NCBI RefSeq assembly: GCF_000263715.2
Contig: NZ_CM001514.1
Span: 4,715,674-4,779,673 of the forward strand
DNA length: 64,000 nucleotides
Origin: Pseudomonas synxantha BG33R
Lineage (GTDB): Bacteria > Pseudomonadota > Gammaproteobacteria > Pseudomonadales > Pseudomonadaceae
Reading direction: 5' to 3'
Shown: positions 9,328-19,468 of the stretch, in pieces
Position numbering within the stretch: the stretch's first letter is position 1
Layout of the letters: every line of letters begins with the position of its first letter
Position numbers and translations under genes: made by a program
The notes under the pieces: model-generated
Told to the model about the DNA's origin: nothing
The model's input: the letters and a program-made list of their open reading frames with translations, nothing else
The model's database searches: none

Positions 9328-12300
9328 ATGAAAAGAATGCTGATTAACGCAACTCAACCCGAAGAGTTGCGTGTTGCACTGGTAGATGGCCAACGCCTCT
9401 ACGACCTGGACATCGAATCCGGTGCACGCGAGCAAAAGAAGGCCAACATCTATAAAGGCCGTATTACTCGCATCGAACCAAGCCTTGAGGCTGCCTTTGT
9501 CGATTTCGGCTCCGAGCGCCACGGCTTCCTGCCCCTCAAAGAAATCTCCCGCGAATACTTCAAGAAAGCCCCCGAAGGCCGCGTGAACATCAAGGACGTC
9601 CTGAGCGAAGGCCAGGAAGTCATCGTCCAGGTCGAGAAAGAAGAACGTGGCAACAAGGGTGCTGCCCTGACCACCTTCATCAGCCTCGCTGGCCGTTACC
9701 TGGTCCTGATGCCGAACAACCCGCGTGCCGGCGGTATTTCCCGTCGCATCGAAGGCGAAGAGCGCAACGAACTGCGCGAAGCGCTGAACGGCCTGATCGC
9801 ACCGGCCGACATGGGCCTGATCGTTCGCACTGCCGGCCTGGGCCGCAGCAGCGAAGAAATGCAGTGGGACCTCGACTACCTGCTGCAACTGTGGACCGCT
9901 ATCAAGGAAGCGTCCCTGGACCGTTCCGCGCCGTTCCTGATCTATCAGGAAAGCAACGTGATCATCCGCGCCATCCGCGACTACCTGCGCCAGGACATCG
10001 GCGAAGTGCTGATCGACAGCGTTGAAGCCCAGGACGAAGCCCTGACCTTCATCCGCCAGGTAATGCCGCAGTACGCCAGCAAGATCAAGCTGTACGAAGA
10101 CAGCGTGCCGCTGTTCAACCGTTTCCAGATCGAAAGCCAGATCGAGACCGCCTTCCAGCGCGTGGTCGAACTGCCTTCCGGTGGCTCCATCGTGATCGAC
10201 CCGACCGAAGCTCTGGTGTCCATTGACATCAACTCGGCACGTGCGACCAAAGGCAGCGACATCGAAGAAACCGCCCTGCAGACCAACCTGGAAGCGGCTG
10301 AAGAAATCGCCCGCCAGCTGCGCCTGCGTGACATCGGCGGCCTGATCGTGATCGACTTCATCGACATGACCCCCGCCAAGAACCAGCGCGCCGTGGAAGA
10401 GAAAGTCCGCGAGTGCCTGGAAGCCGACCGTGCCCGCGTACAAGTGGGCCGTATCTCGCGCTTCGGCCTGCTGGAAATGTCCCGTCAGCGCCTGCGCCCG
10501 TCCCTGGGTGAGAGCAGCGGTATCGTGTGCCCGCGTTGCAACGGCACCGGTATCATCCGTGACGTTGAATCGCTGTCCCTGGCGATCCTGCGCCTGATCG
10601 AAGAAGAAGCCCTGAAAGACCGCACCGCCGAAGTTCGCGCACAAGTGCCGATCCCGGTTGCCGCCTTCCTGCTCAACGAAAAACGCAACTCGATCACCAA
10701 GATCGAACTGCGCACCCGTGCTCGTATCGTCATCCTGCCGAACGATCATCTCGAGACGCCGCACTTCGAAGTACAGCGCCTGCGTGATGACAGCCCGGAA
10801 GCCCATAGCGGGCAGTCCAGCTACGAAATCGCTGCTGCCGCGGCCGAAGTGGAAGAAGTTCAGCCCGCCGCCGCGACCCGCACCCTGGTTCGCCAGGAAG
10901 CCGCCGTCAAGACCGCGCCGGCACGTGCCAACGCACCGGTCCCGACCGAAGCCGCCGCCCCGGTTGCCGCACCGGCCGCCCTGCCTGAGCCAAGCCTGTT
11001 CAAGGGCCTGGTGAAGTCGCTGGTCAGCCTGTTCGCCACCAAGGAAGAGCCTGCCGCCCCGGTTGTGGTTGAAAAGCCTGCCACCGAGCGCCCGGCGCGC
11101 AACGAAGAGCGTCGCAACGGCCGCCAGCAGAGCCGCAACCGCAACGGCCGCCGTGACGAAGAGCGCAAGCCTCGCGAAGAACGTGCACCGCGTGAAGAAC
11201 GCGCCCCCCGTGAAGAGCGTGTTCCTCGCGAAGCCCGTGAAGAAACCCCGGCCGTAGCCCGCGAAGAACGTGCACCGCGTGAAGAGCGCGCACCACGTAC
11301 CCCGCGTGCCCCGCGCGAAGATCGCAAGCCGCGTGGCGAGCGTGAAGAGCGTGTGCGTGAACTGCGCGAGCCGCTGGATGCGGCACCTGCCGTTGCTGCT
11401 GCCGCTGCCGCAACCACCGAAGAACGCCCGGCCCGCCAGCCGCGTGAAGAGCGTGCCCCACGTGAAGAGCGCCAGCCGCGCCCACCGCGTGAGGAGCGTC
11501 AACCACGCGCCGAGCAAGCCGCTGCCGCCAGCGAAGAAGAAGTACTGACCGGCGAAGAGCAACTGCAGGAAGACGGCCAGGACAACGCCGAAGGCGATCG
11601 TCCACGCCGCCGCTCCCGTGGCCAGCGTCGTCGCAGCAACCGTCGTGAGCGTCAGCGTGACGCCAACGGCAACGTGATCGAAGGCTCGGAAGAAGCCGGC
11701 GAAAACGCAGAAGCTGCCACCAGCAACGAGCCAACGGGTGCCGAACTGGCTGCCGGCTTGGCCGTTACCGCTGCCGTCGCCAGCTCGGTCATCAGCGCAC
11801 CCGCTGAAGCCCAGGCTCACGAGCAAGCCGAGCGTGCTACTGCTGCAGTCGAGGAAACCGCTGTAGTAGAAGCGCCAGTTGCCGAGACCCCAGTGGTTGT
11901 AGCGCCGGTTGTTGAAGCGCCAGTCGTGGAAGCCACCACCCCTATCGAAGCCCCAGTGGTTACGGAAGTGGAAGTTGCTCCGGTTCGCGACGCACAGCCA
12001 GAAACCGAAGTGGTTGCTGTTGAGCCCGCACCGGTTATCGAGCCTGCACCAGTGGTTGAAGCGGCCGTAGAAGCACCGGTTGCCGAAGAAGCCGCCCCGG
12101 TTGTGCGTGAAGTTCGCGAAGAACAGACCGCCTTCCAGTGGACCGCTGAGCCAGCTGCCCCGGTTGAAGCGCCAACACCTGCCCCTGCGGTAGAAGAAGC
12201 GCCGACGCCGGTTGCTGAAGTCGTCGCCGAGCCAGCCCCAGTGATTGAGCCGACGCCGGTTGTGGAGCCTGCACCCGTGGTTGAAGTTGAAGCCCCAGTG

Positions 12301-12486
12301 GTTGCCGAAGTGTCCGCCCCTGTAGTTGAAGCTGCACCTGCCAGCGCCCTTACCGAAAATGGCCGTGCGCCGAACGACCCGCGTGAAGTGCGTCGTCGCC
12401 GCAAGGAAGCCGAAGCAGCTGCCGCAGCGGCTGCCCAGGCGGTAGAGCACAAGGCCGTGGAAGAAGAGCCTAAACCCCTCGTCTGA
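9328..12486 (+). CDS. rne: Ribonuclease E
   Basis: Endoribonuclease at the core of the RNA degradosome. The 1052 residues start [20 protein letters not shown]; an upstream in-frame ATG adds 16 unsupported residues. The S1 domain is at about 35-120, the catalytic core contains [11 protein letters not shown], and the zinc-link CPRCNGTG has Cys at about 401 and 404. The C-terminal half is disordered: an Arg/Glu-rich tract with PREERA repeats (about 611-730) for RNA binding, then an Ala/Val/Pro/Glu-rich stretch (about 835-1005). The end [20 protein letters not shown] is typical of pseudomonads. A strong terminator follows. Confidence 0.98.
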   Translation: MKRMLINATQPEELRVALVDGQRLYDLDIESGAREQKKANIYKGRITRIEPSLEAAFVDFGSERHGFLPLKEISREYFKKAPEGRVNIKDVLSEGQEVIVQVEKEERGNKGAALTTFISLAGRYLVLMPNNPRAGGISRRIEGEERNELREALNGLIAPADMGLIVRTAGLGRSSEEMQWDLDYLLQLWTAIKEASLDRSAPFLIYQESNVIIRAIRDYLRQDIGEVLIDSVEAQDEALTFIRQVMPQYASKIKLYEDSVPLFNRFQIESQIETAFQRVVELPSGGSIVIDPTEALVSIDINSARATKGSDIEETALQTNLEAAEEIARQLRLRDIGGLIVIDFIDMTPAKNQRAVEEKVRECLEADRARVQVGRISRFGLLEMSRQRLRPSLGESSGIVCPRCNGTGIIRDVESLSLAILRLIEEEALKDRTAEVRAQVPIPVAAFLLNEKRNSITKIELRTRARIVILPNDHLETPHFEVQRLRDDSPEAHSGQSSYEIAAAAAEVEEVQPAAATRTLVRQEAAVKTAPARANAPVPTEAAAPVAAPAALPEPSLFKGLVKSLVSLFATKEEPAAPVVVEKPATERPARNEERRNGRQQSRNRNGRRDEERKPREERAPREERAPREERVPREAREETPAVAREERAPREERAPRTPRAPREDRKPRGEREERVRELREPLDAAPAVAAAAAATTEERPARQPREERAPREERQPRPPREERQPRAEQAAAASEEEVLTGEEQLQEDGQDNAEGDRPRRRSRGQRRRSNRRERQRDANGNVIEGSEEAGENAEAATSNEPTGAELAAGLAVTAAVASSVISAPAEAQAHEQAERATAAVEETAVVEAPVAETPVVVAPVVEAPVVEATTPIEAPVVTEVEVAPVRDAQPETEVVAVEPAPVIEPAPVVEAAVEAPVAEEAAPVVREVREEQTAFQWTAEPAAPVEAPTPAPAVEEAPTPVAEVVAEPAPVIEPTPVVEPAPVVEVEAPVVAEVSAPVVEAAPASALTENGRAPNDPREVRRRRKEAEAAAAAAAQAVEHKAVEEEPKPLV
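11161..11520 (+). repeat. Imperfect PREERA-coding repeats inside rne
   Basis: Short units reading roughly CGTGAAGAACGTGCACC occur many times and encode [16 protein letters not shown] arginine-rich segments. They form part of the RNA-binding region of the RNase E tail. Repeats like this can change copy number between strains. Confidence 0.8.
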
Positions 12487-12500
12487 TTCCATCAGCCACT

Positions 12501-12537
12501 AAAAAGCCCCGCCTGAGCAATCAGGCGGGGCTTTTTT
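12501..12537. terminator. Bidirectional terminator after rne
   Basis: An 11-bp stem GCCCCGCCTGA / TCAGGCGGGGC with a GCAA tetraloop is flanked by AAAAA and TTTTTT. It serves rne on the plus strand and the MobA-like gene on the minus strand. Confidence 0.92.
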
Positions 12538-12566
12538 ATGGCTACTTGGAATGCCAGCTCCCACAC

Positions 12567-13151
12567 TTAACCTGCAGTAAAACTCAACCGTTGCGGCACA
12601 TCCACATCCCAAAGCACACCAGGATCATCTACCTGCACCTCTCGCACCTGTGTTTGTGCGAACAACGGCCTGGCCCCACGATCCCCACCAAGAGCCATCA
12701 GCGCCGGCCCAAACGTGTGATCGAAAGCCACCGGGTGCCCATACTGCCCGGCAGATACCGGCACAGTGATGCCCTCCACGCTGGCAATAACCCGCTCGAT
12801 ACTCGATGACTGGATAAACGGCATATCTCCCAACACCACCAGCCACCCATCCGCTGCACCGCTGGCCTTGACCGCCGCCGCAATGCTGTCGCCCATCCCG
12901 CTCGAGTCCAGCAGTACAACCTGACAGCCATAAGCCTCTGCCAGGCGGATAACCTCCCCGCGCCCCGGCGACGTCACCAGCCAGCGCGTTACAACACGCT
13001 CAGGCAAGTTGCGCAGCACCTGCTCGATGACCGGCCGGATAACGCCATCCAGCCCCACGCAAGCAGCCAGTAACTTGTCTTGATCCGCCCCGGCTTCGGC
13101 GCGAAAGCGACTGCCCTGCCCCGCTGCCAGCACAATCGCTGTAACGGTCAC
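12567..13151 (-). CDS. MobA-like nucleotidyltransferase (MocA type)
   Basis: 194-residue NTP transferase with the N-terminal LAAGQGSRF loop and a WLVVLGDMPF metal-binding motif. Homologues paired with XdhC-type proteins are MocA-like enzymes that cytidylylate molybdopterin for xanthine dehydrogenase-type enzymes. Its start overlaps the stop of the XdhC gene by 4 bp, so the two are translationally coupled. No molybdoenzyme structural gene lies in the window, so the client enzyme is unknown. Confidence 0.85.
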   Translation of the reverse strand: MTVTAIVLAAGQGSRFRAEAGADQDKLLAACVGLDGVIRPVIEQVLRNLPERVVTRWLVTSPGRGEVIRLAEAYGCQVVLLDSSGMGDSIAAAVKASGAADGWLVVLGDMPFIQSSSIERVIASVEGITVPVSAGQYGHPVAFDHTFGPALMALGGDRGARPLFAQTQVREVQVDDPGVLWDVDVPQRLSFTAG

Positions 13152-14134
13152 TGCGCCGCTACCGCCAGGGGCTTTTTCTGCATCGGTGCCACGCCGTTCT
13201 TGATCGCGACAATTTCCGCCATCAACGACAGGGCAATCTCCGCCGGTGTATGGCTGCCGATATGCAAACCAATCGGCCCATGCAAGCGCGCAATCGCATC
13301 CTCCGACAAGCCCAGCGCCGCCAGGTTCTCCCGGCGCTTCTGGGTATTGACCCGCGAACCCAGGGCGCCGATGTAGAAGGCAGCGGAGTTTAGCGCCGTC
13401 AGCAGCGCCATATCATCCAAACGCGGATCATGGGTCAGGCAAACGATGGCCGTGCGCTCATCGGTGTGGATGTTCAACACCGCCTCGTCGGGCATACCAG
13501 GCACGAAGCGGCCATGTTGCTCTTCCCAGCCGTAGACGAACTCTTCGCGGGGGTCGCAGATCAGCACTTCGAAATCCAGCAAGCGCGCCATTTCGGCGAC
13601 GTAGCGCGACAGTTGCCCGGCGCCGATCAGCAACAGCCGCCAGCGCGGGCCGTAAATGGCGCGCAGGCGTTCGCCGTCGAAGCTCACCACATCAGTCTTG
13701 CTCGCAGCGCTCAGGGTTACCGCGCCCGTGGCCAGGTCCAATTCACGTGCGACGACCTGGTGGTCTTCACAGCGCGCCAACAGTTGCTCGACCCAGGCCC
13801 AATCATCCACCCGCTCTTCGGTCAGGCGCAGCGTGCCGCCACACGGCAAGCCAAAACGTGCCGCTTCGTCGCGGGTGACGCCGTAGGTCACCAGTTGCAC
13901 TGGTGGTCCGTCGTCCGCCAGCCGCCCGTCCTGCAGGCGTGCGATCAAGTCATCTTCGATACAGCCTCCGGACACAGAACCAATGACCACCCCGTCGCCA
14001 CGCAAGGCCAGCATCGCCCCCGGAGGGCGCGGCGCGCTGCCCCAGGTCTGTACCACGCTGTACAACACCACGCGCTGCCCGGCGCGGCGCCATTCCAGGA
14101 CGCTACGCAGGACATTCAAATCCACACTGTCCAT
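13148..14134 (-). CDS. XdhC/CoxI family molybdoenzyme maturation protein
   Basis: 328-residue XdhC-family protein. Members bind molybdenum cofactor, assist its sulfuration and insert it into xanthine dehydrogenase-type enzymes. The N-terminal part has the family sequence GSAPRPPGAML and SGGCIEDDL with the conserved Cys; the C-terminal half is Rossmann-like (LLIGAGQLSRYVAEMARLL). The ATG at 14134 has AGGAAGG upstream. It forms an operon with the MobA-like gene. Confidence 0.88.
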   Translation of the reverse strand: MDSVDLNVLRSVLEWRRAGQRVVLYSVVQTWGSAPRPPGAMLALRGDGVVIGSVSGGCIEDDLIARLQDGRLADDGPPVQLVTYGVTRDEAARFGLPCGGTLRLTEERVDDWAWVEQLLARCEDHQVVARELDLATGAVTLSAASKTDVVSFDGERLRAIYGPRWRLLLIGAGQLSRYVAEMARLLDFEVLICDPREEFVYGWEEQHGRFVPGMPDEAVLNIHTDERTAIVCLTHDPRLDDMALLTALNSAAFYIGALGSRVNTQKRRENLAALGLSEDAIARLHGPIGLHIGSHTPAEIALSLMAEIVAIKNGVAPMQKKPLAVAAQ

Positions 14135-14211
14135 CAAACCTTCCTGCCAGCGTTGAAGAATCGTCGTTTACTGTAAAGCAAAATAATCAAAAAGTGGCCG
14201 CGCACAAACGC

Positions 14212-14238
14212 AAACGCCCCGAACCAGTCGGGGCGTTT
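14212..14238 (-). terminator. Terminator after dctA
   Basis: Stem AAACGCCCCGA / TCGGGGCGTTT with a 5-nt loop sits 37 bp beyond the dctA stop. The trailing T run on the minus strand is interrupted (TTTGCGTTTG), so efficiency may be moderate. Confidence 0.7.
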
Positions 14239-14275
14239 GCCAATTGCCTTGGCGTCAGATCACGCCATCAGCGGC

Positions 14276-15607
14276 TTACTTGACCACAGGGGCAGGGCCT
14301 TCGGCCACACCCAGGTCATCGAGCTCGCGGGTTTCGGAGATACCGGTACCACCGGATGCCAGCTCGCTTTGCAGCTTGTCGGTGTCCAGCTCCTTGACCC
14401 ACTTAGCCACAACGATGGTGGCTACGGCGTTACCCACCAGGTTGGTCAGGGCACGGGCTTCGGACATGAAGCGGTCGATACCCAGGATCAGCGCCAGGCC
14501 GGCAACCGGCAGGTGGCCGACAGCCGACAGGGTGGCAGCCAGGACGATAAAGCCCGAGCCAGTCACACCTGCAGCGCCCTTGGAGGACAGCAGCAGCACC
14601 AACAACAGGGTGATCTGATGGGTGATGTCCATGTGGGTGTCGGTCGCCTGAGCGATGAACACGGCAGCCATGGTCAGGTAGATCGACGTACCGTCGAGGT
14701 TGAAGGAGTAACCGGTTGGAATCACCAGGCCAACGACGGACTTCTTCGCCCCCAGGCGCTCCATCTTGATCAGCATACGCGGCAGTGCGGATTCGGAAGA
14801 CGATGTACCCAGTACGATCAGCAGCTCTTCACGGATGTAGCGAATCAGTTTCAACACGCTGAAACCGTGAGCGCGGCAGATTGCACCCAGTACCAGCACG
14901 ACGAACAGGATGCACGTGATGTAGAAGCAGATCATCAACTGGCCCAACTGCACCAGCGAACCCACACCGTAGGCACCGATGGTGAACGCCATGGCGCCCA
15001 GGGCACCGATTGGCGCGAGCTTCATGATCATGTTGATGATGTTGAACATCACGTGGGCGAAGCGATCGATGAAGTCCAGCACCGGCTTGCCGTAGGCACC
15101 CAGGCGGTGCAGAGCGAAACCGAAGATCACCGAGAACATCAGCACTTGCAGGATGTCACCGTTGGCGAAGGCGCCGACGATGGTGTTCGGGATGACGTTG
15201 AGGATAAAGCCGACAATGCTCTGGTCTTTACCGGCGGTGACGTAGGCCGCCACTTTGGAGGCGTCCAGGGTGGCGACGTCGATATGCATGCCGGCGCCCG
15301 GCTGCACAACGTTGACCACGACCAGGCCGATCAGCAAGGCGATGGTGGACACGATTTCGAAGTACAGCAGTGCGTAGCCACCGGTTTTGCCGACCGATTT
15401 CATGCTTTGCATGCCAGCGATACCGCTGACAACGGTGCAGAAGATGATGGGGGCGATGACCATTTTGATCAGCTTGATAAAGCCGTCACCCAGTGGCTTG
15501 AGGGCCACGCCGGTCTGCGGGTAGAAGTGGCCGAGCAAAATACCGATAACGATTGCAACGATCACCTGGAAATACAGGGATTTGTAGATTGGCTGACGAG
15601 TCGTCAT
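14276..15607 (-). CDS. dctA: C4-dicarboxylate transporter DctA
   Basis: 443-residue DAACS-family symporter for succinate, fumarate and malate. Hydrophobic segments run through the protein, beginning [20 protein letters not shown]. The family signatures [20 protein letters not shown] and [18 protein letters not shown] are present. The ATG at 15607 starts [14 protein letters not shown]; an upstream in-frame start adds 18 residues without hydrophobic or family character. A perfect -24/-12 promoter lies 125 nt upstream, in line with RpoN/DctBD control known in this genus. Confidence 0.96.
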   Translation of the reverse strand: MTTRQPIYKSLYFQVIVAIVIGILLGHFYPQTGVALKPLGDGFIKLIKMVIAPIIFCTVVSGIAGMQSMKSVGKTGGYALLYFEIVSTIALLIGLVVVNVVQPGAGMHIDVATLDASKVAAYVTAGKDQSIVGFILNVIPNTIVGAFANGDILQVLMFSVIFGFALHRLGAYGKPVLDFIDRFAHVMFNIINMIMKLAPIGALGAMAFTIGAYGVGSLVQLGQLMICFYITCILFVVLVLGAICRAHGFSVLKLIRYIREELLIVLGTSSSESALPRMLIKMERLGAKKSVVGLVIPTGYSFNLDGTSIYLTMAAVFIAQATDTHMDITHQITLLLVLLLSSKGAAGVTGSGFIVLAATLSAVGHLPVAGLALILGIDRFMSEARALTNLVGNAVATIVVAKWVKELDTDKLQSELASGGTGISETRELDDLGVAEGPAPVVK

Positions 15608-15742
15608 TGCAAAGTTCCTCAATCGTCCCGTGTGGCAAATATCCGCCATTGCCCACGACACTTGAATTGCGAACCCTCCTGCACTGGAGGGATTTGTTGT
15701 TTGCGAAGCCTGTAGGAGAAAGCCTGCGCTGCAATACCTATC

Positions 15743-15757
15743 GCAAACAGCGTGCCA
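15743..15757 (-). promoter_or_regulatory. sigma54 promoter of dctA
   Basis: On the minus strand the sequence reads TGGCAC-GCTGT-TTGC, an exact -24/-12 match. Transcription would start near 15732, giving a leader of about 125 nt. DctD-type enhancer-binding control is inferred from the known regulation of dctA. Confidence 0.88.
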
Positions 15758-15834
15758 CTTTGCTTAAACACCCTGAAGGCCCTTCGACATCAGGGCCTGG
15801 CGTTTATTGGCGCGCTTGAGCCGTGGAACAAGGT

Positions 15835-15889
15835 GGCGGATTTCCGCCCGCCCATCCCGTCTCGTCCTACAATTTGGCGGATATCCGCC
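15835..15889. promoter_or_regulatory. Two GGCGGA-N2-TCCGCC palindromes upstream of an AraC-family gene
   Basis: Palindromes GGCGGATTTCCGCC (15835-15848) and GGCGGATATCCGCC (15876-15889) have centres 41 bp apart, close to four helical turns. They lie 57-111 bp before the AraC-family start codon. A related half-site, TATCCGCC, occurs at about 15637-15645 in the dctA leader. They look like operators; the bound protein is not known. Confidence 0.6.
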
Positions 15890-15945
15890 TTGCCGTCGCG
15901 CCGGGGGCTGACTACCATCCGCCACTCCATGGATGAGGCCCTTTC

Positions 15946-16944
15946 ATGCGTGAACGTACCATCGCCAGTCACTACGCCCGAGCCGCCCTCGGCGGTGCGC
16001 GTCGTGTGGGTTACGACTACTCAGGGCTGTTGCAGCAGGTGGGCATCAGCCCCGAACTGCTGACCGAGCCCCGCGCCCGTATCGCACCGGAGCAATTTAC
16101 GCGGTTGCTGCAAATGCTTTGGCTGGGGCTGGATGACGAATACCTGGGGTTCGCCGAAGGCCCGAGCAAGCGTGGCACCTTCGCCATGATGTGCCACGCC
16201 CTGATCCACTGCCGCACGCTGGAGAAGGCTCTGGAACGCGGCTTATTGTTTTATAGCCTATTCCCACAGGGCCCGCGCTGGCAGCTGACGAAAGAAGGCG
16301 ATATGGCGCGGCTGAGCCTGGATGACTCGCAGCTATGGGACCCGGATCACTTCCTCAGTGAATGCCTGCTGGTGATCTGGCATCGCCTGGGCAGTTGGCT
16401 GATCGGCCAGAGAATCCGGCTGCAACAGGCCACCTTCAGTTACCCGATGCCGGACCATGCTGGCGAGTACGACCTGCTGTTCCCCTGCCCCTTGGTGTTC
16501 GGTGCGCCGACCAGCAGCCTGGTGTTTCCCAGCCGCTACCTGAGCCTGCCGTTGTTGCAGGATGAACGCACTCTCAAGCATTTTTTGCAGCGCTCCCCTG
16601 CCGACTTGCTGTCGCGCCCGGATGAAGGCGACAGCCTGAGCAGCCAGTTGCGCCGCTTGCTCAGCCGCGACCGCACGCCCTGGCCGGACCTGGAAGCCGT
16701 CGCCCAGCATTTGCACATCAGCCCGCAAACCCTGCGCCGGCACCTGCGCGAAGAAGGCAGCAGTTTTCAGGCTCTGAAGGATGAGTTACGGCGAGACATC
16801 GCTATCTATCACCTGGGACGGGCGGATTTGTCTTTGCAGGAAATTGCCGAACAGTTGGGGTTCTCCGAACCGTCGGCGTTTCATCGGGCGTTCAAGAAAT
16901 GGACGGGGTTGACGCCGGGGGCCTACAGGGCGCAGGAGAGTTAA
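15946..16944 (+). CDS. AraC-family transcriptional regulator
   Basis: 332-residue regulator with an N-terminal ligand-binding domain of the AraC_N/arabinose-binding-like type (about 15-200) and a C-terminal double helix-turn-helix (about 230-330). The second helix-turn-helix is clear in LSLQEIAEQLGFSEPSAFHRAFKKWTG. It is divergent from dctA. The ligand and target genes are unknown. Two palindromes just upstream suggest autoregulation or control of a neighbour. REP-like inverted repeats follow it. Confidence 0.9.
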   Translation: MRERTIASHYARAALGGARRVGYDYSGLLQQVGISPELLTEPRARIAPEQFTRLLQMLWLGLDDEYLGFAEGPSKRGTFAMMCHALIHCRTLEKALERGLLFYSLFPQGPRWQLTKEGDMARLSLDDSQLWDPDHFLSECLLVIWHRLGSWLIGQRIRLQQATFSYPMPDHAGEYDLLFPCPLVFGAPTSSLVFPSRYLSLPLLQDERTLKHFLQRSPADLLSRPDEGDSLSSQLRRLLSRDRTPWPDLEAVAQHLHISPQTLRRHLREEGSSFQALKDELRRDIAIYHLGRADLSLQEIAEQLGFSEPSAFHRAFKKWTGLTPGAYRAQES

Positions 16945-16962
16945 AGGTATAGCGCCTGGGAT

Positions 16963-17059
16963 GGCCTCTTCGCAGGCAAGCCAGCTCCCACAGTTGATCG
17001 GGTTTACAAAATCTGATGTGTGAATACATTCAATTGTGTGGCTTGCCTGCAATGAGGCC
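16963..17059. repeat. REP-like inverted pair (second family)
   Basis: The arm 16963-16983 (GGCCTCTTCGCAGGCAAGCC and one more base) is repeated inverted with a few mismatches at 17039-17059. This is a REPIN-like arrangement using a GCAGGCAAGCCAGCTCCCAC core, different from the GTGGGAGGGGGC family elsewhere in the window. It lies between the convergent genes for the AraC regulator and phoQ. Confidence 0.75.
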
Positions 17060-17067
17060 AGTGCAGA

Positions 17068-18414
17068 TCACAAGGCCGGAAAATGAATCCTGAACGCAGC
17101 CCCCCCTAACGCTGAATCCCCCAACGTCAAACGCGCGTGATAGCTTTCGATGATGTCCTTGACCACCGCCAACCCGATGCCCTGCCCCGGGTGCTGGCGG
17201 TCCAGACGCTCGCCCCTTTGCAGGATCCGGGCGCGCTGGTCCGGTGGCACGCCTGGGCCATCATCTTCGATACACAGCTCAAGGCCGTCCAGGTTTTCCA
17301 CCAGGCTGATTCGCACTTGCTTGAGGCACAGGCGATAGGCGTTTTCCAGCAGGTTGCCGAGCATTTCGAGCAGCGCGCCTTTCTCGATGGGCACGTCGCA
17401 CTCAGGTGGCAGATCAAAGGTGACGGTGACACGCTTGTCGCGGTAAACCTTCTCCAACGTATCGCACAGGCTTTGCAGCACGGGCTCCAGACGTACCTGG
17501 TGACGCACCAGCCCGCTTTTACGCAGGCTGGCACGCTGCAATTGGTAGCCGATCTGCTGGCTCATGCGCTCAATCTGCGATTGCAATACCCACGCCTGGC
17601 TGCGCTCTTCGGGACGCTGGGCCATGTCTTCGCTCACCCCCTGCAAGACCGCCAGCGGGGTTTTCAAACTGTGGGCCAAGTCATCAAGGGAGTCACGGTA
17701 GCGCGTACGCTGCTCGCGCTCGCTGTGCAACAAACGGTTGAGCGAGCCGGTCAGCCGCAACAGTTCGCGGGGATGTTCTTCACTGAGGCTTTCGCGGGTA
17801 CCGCCTTCGATCTGGTCAAGTTCCTGGCTCAGGCGCCGCAAGGCTTGCAGACCCCAGGTCAGGCCCAGCCACAGCAGCGTCAACAGCACCAGCAGGGCCG
17901 CGCCGAATCCCAGGTAAAGGTTCTCGCGCAAGCCTTCGAGGGTCAGTTGGTACTCACGCACCGGTTGCAGGGCGACGATACTGAAGGCGGCGCTCTTGCC
18001 CCCCAGCAACCGGACCTCGACGTCATACACGAAGAATTCCTGGCCATTGGCCTCGCGGATGCGCGCAAACTCATTACCGCGCCCGTCGTAGCGCGGTTTG
18101 TAGTTAATGTTTTCTTCCTGGGTCGCCCGCGAACGCCACACCAGATGGCCTTCGCGGTCGTAGATATAGCCCAGCAGGCGGCTGTCGGTAAGGTTGAAAC
18201 GTTCGTCAGGCAACTGCGCCGGCATCAGCAGGCGGTTATTTTCCACCCGCGCCGCAGAAATCAGGGTGGTCACATCCGACGCCAGACGCTGCTCGATGGA
18301 ATCCTGCAGCGCCAGGCTGAAGGCGCCTTGCATGGCCGGCAACAAGCCGAGCATAAACAGCACGGCCAGGGTGGCGGCCGCCAGCATCAGGCGCACACGT
18401 AACGAGCGAATCAA
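17068..18414 (-). CDS. phoQ: Sensor histidine kinase PhoQ
   Basis: 448 residues, the length of P. aeruginosa PhoQ. PhoQ senses low Mg2+ and cationic peptides at the inner membrane and phosphorylates PhoP. Membrane segments are at about 8-28 and 168-189 with a periplasmic sensor between. The phospho-acceptor is His248 in DDLAHSLKTPLAV; N and G boxes are LGNLLENAYR and DDGPGVPPDQR. Its start overlaps the phoP stop by 4 bp. Confidence 0.94.
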   Translation of the reverse strand: MIRSLRVRLMLAAATLAVLFMLGLLPAMQGAFSLALQDSIEQRLASDVTTLISAARVENNRLLMPAQLPDERFNLTDSRLLGYIYDREGHLVWRSRATQEENINYKPRYDGRGNEFARIREANGQEFFVYDVEVRLLGGKSAAFSIVALQPVREYQLTLEGLRENLYLGFGAALLVLLTLLWLGLTWGLQALRRLSQELDQIEGGTRESLSEEHPRELLRLTGSLNRLLHSEREQRTRYRDSLDDLAHSLKTPLAVLQGVSEDMAQRPEERSQAWVLQSQIERMSQQIGYQLQRASLRKSGLVRHQVRLEPVLQSLCDTLEKVYRDKRVTVTFDLPPECDVPIEKGALLEMLGNLLENAYRLCLKQVRISLVENLDGLELCIEDDGPGVPPDQRARILQRGERLDRQHPGQGIGLAVVKDIIESYHARLTLGDSALGGAAFRIHFPAL

Positions 18415-19088
18415 CGGCAGCGCTCATTGAACAGGTAACCCAAGCCGCGCACGGTATCGATCGGCTTGAACCCGGCGGGGCCTTCCAGTTTGCGGCGCAG
18501 GCGACCGACCAGCACTTCGATCACGTTCGGATCGCGCTCGTCGTCATCAGGGTAGAGCTGCTCCATCAAGCGATCCTTGGCCACCACCTGTTGATGATGA
18601 CGCATCAAGTACTCAAGGATCCGATATTCGTAGGCGGTCAACGCCAGCGGCTGTTCATCCAGGGAGGCCTGCTTGCGGTTGAGGTCCAGCAGCAACGGCC
18701 CGGCGATGATGGTGGACTGGGTAAAGCCGCTGGAGCGGCGCAGCAAGGCATTCATGCGCGCCTCCAGCTCTTCGAACTGGAAGGGTTTGACCACGTAGTC
18801 GTCGGCACCGGCCGCCAGGCCTTCGACCTTGTCCTGCCAGTTGCCGCGAGCGGTCAGGATCAGGATCGGGAAAGTCTTGGCCTGGGTACGCAATTGGCGG
18901 ATCAGGTCCAGGCCGCCCATGCCGGGCAGGCCAAGGTCGATGATCGCCAGGTCATGGTTGAACTGGCCGGTCTGGTACAGGGCTTCCTCGGCATTGGCCA
19001 CGGCTTCGACCACATGCCCACTGTCGGTCAGGCGGGTAAACAGGTGATGACGCAGCAGCGCCTCATCTTCCACCACCAGCAATTTCAT
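18411..19088 (-). CDS. phoP: Response regulator PhoP
   Basis: 225-residue OmpR-family regulator, equal in length to P. aeruginosa PhoP. The receiver has the acidic pair in VVEDEALL and phospho-acceptor Asp51 (IIDLGLPGMGG); the C-terminal winged helix covers about 130-222. The ATG at 19088 has GGAGAG upstream and gives the expected MKLLVVEDEA start. It lies 18 bp downstream of the small exported-protein gene, whose promoter carries a PhoP-box array, so autoregulation is likely. Confidence 0.95.
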   Translation of the reverse strand: MKLLVVEDEALLRHHLFTRLTDSGHVVEAVANAEEALYQTGQFNHDLAIIDLGLPGMGGLDLIRQLRTQAKTFPILILTARGNWQDKVEGLAAGADDYVVKPFQFEELEARMNALLRRSSGFTQSTIIAGPLLLDLNRKQASLDEQPLALTAYEYRILEYLMRHHQQVVAKDRLMEQLYPDDDERDPNVIEVLVGRLRRKLEGPAGFKPIDTVRGLGYLFNERCR

Positions 19089-19106
19089 AAGGCTCTCCAA
19101 GGCAAT

Positions 19107-19415
19107 TCAACTGTCCGACAGAGGGATATCATAGCGGCCCTGCACGTCTTGCGGGCGCAGTTTAATGCCATTGTACTGGCCCGTCAGGTGCGTGTAGCCG
19201 CTGCGATAGTCGGGTTGCGCAGCGGTAACGCCCAGGGCCTGACCCCACGGCGCGGCCTGGGTGCCGACGTCTTCGAAGCTGACACGATGGATTAGGTTGC
19301 CGGATTTCCTGGTTTTTTCGCCGCCAAAGGCCGCAAAGGCGCCATCGCTGGCCTGCACGCCCGCGGTGGCACCGAGCATGGTTAACGCCAACATCAGCTT
19401 CTTGATCGCAGTCAT
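19107..19415 (-). CDS. Small exported protein of unknown function, first gene of the phoPQ operon
   Basis: 102 residues. A signal peptide is evident: MTAIKKLMLALTMLGATAGVQA with cleavage expected before SDGAF. The mature ~80 residues are polar with no cysteine and no membrane segment, so the product is probably periplasmic. A GAGGTAA ribosome-binding site precedes the ATG. P. aeruginosa has oprH at this position, but this protein is half the size of OprH and I see no similarity. The PhoP-box array just upstream predicts induction at low Mg2+. Function unknown. Confidence 0.85.
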   Translation of the reverse strand: MTAIKKLMLALTMLGATAGVQASDGAFAAFGGEKTRKSGNLIHRVSFEDVGTQAAPWGQALGVTAAQPDYRSGYTHLTGQYNGIKLRPQDVQGRYDIPLSDS

Positions 19416-19468
19416 GGTGATTACCTCATACGCGTTTGGGCTGTGAGGTCCAGACTACGCACGCGCCC

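Noticed and set aside
9172-12492. 1106-codon open frame on the minus strand opposite rne
   Set aside because: It mirrors rne almost exactly, has low-complexity Gly/Phe/Arg composition and no ribosome-binding site; an artefact of high-GC codon bias and repeats.
14237-15715. 492-codon frame opposite dctA
   Set aside because: His/Gln/Asp-rich composition, covers dctA end to end; shadow frame.
17137-18402. 421-codon frame opposite phoQ
   Set aside because: Gln/Leu-rich shadow of a clear kinase gene, no start signals.
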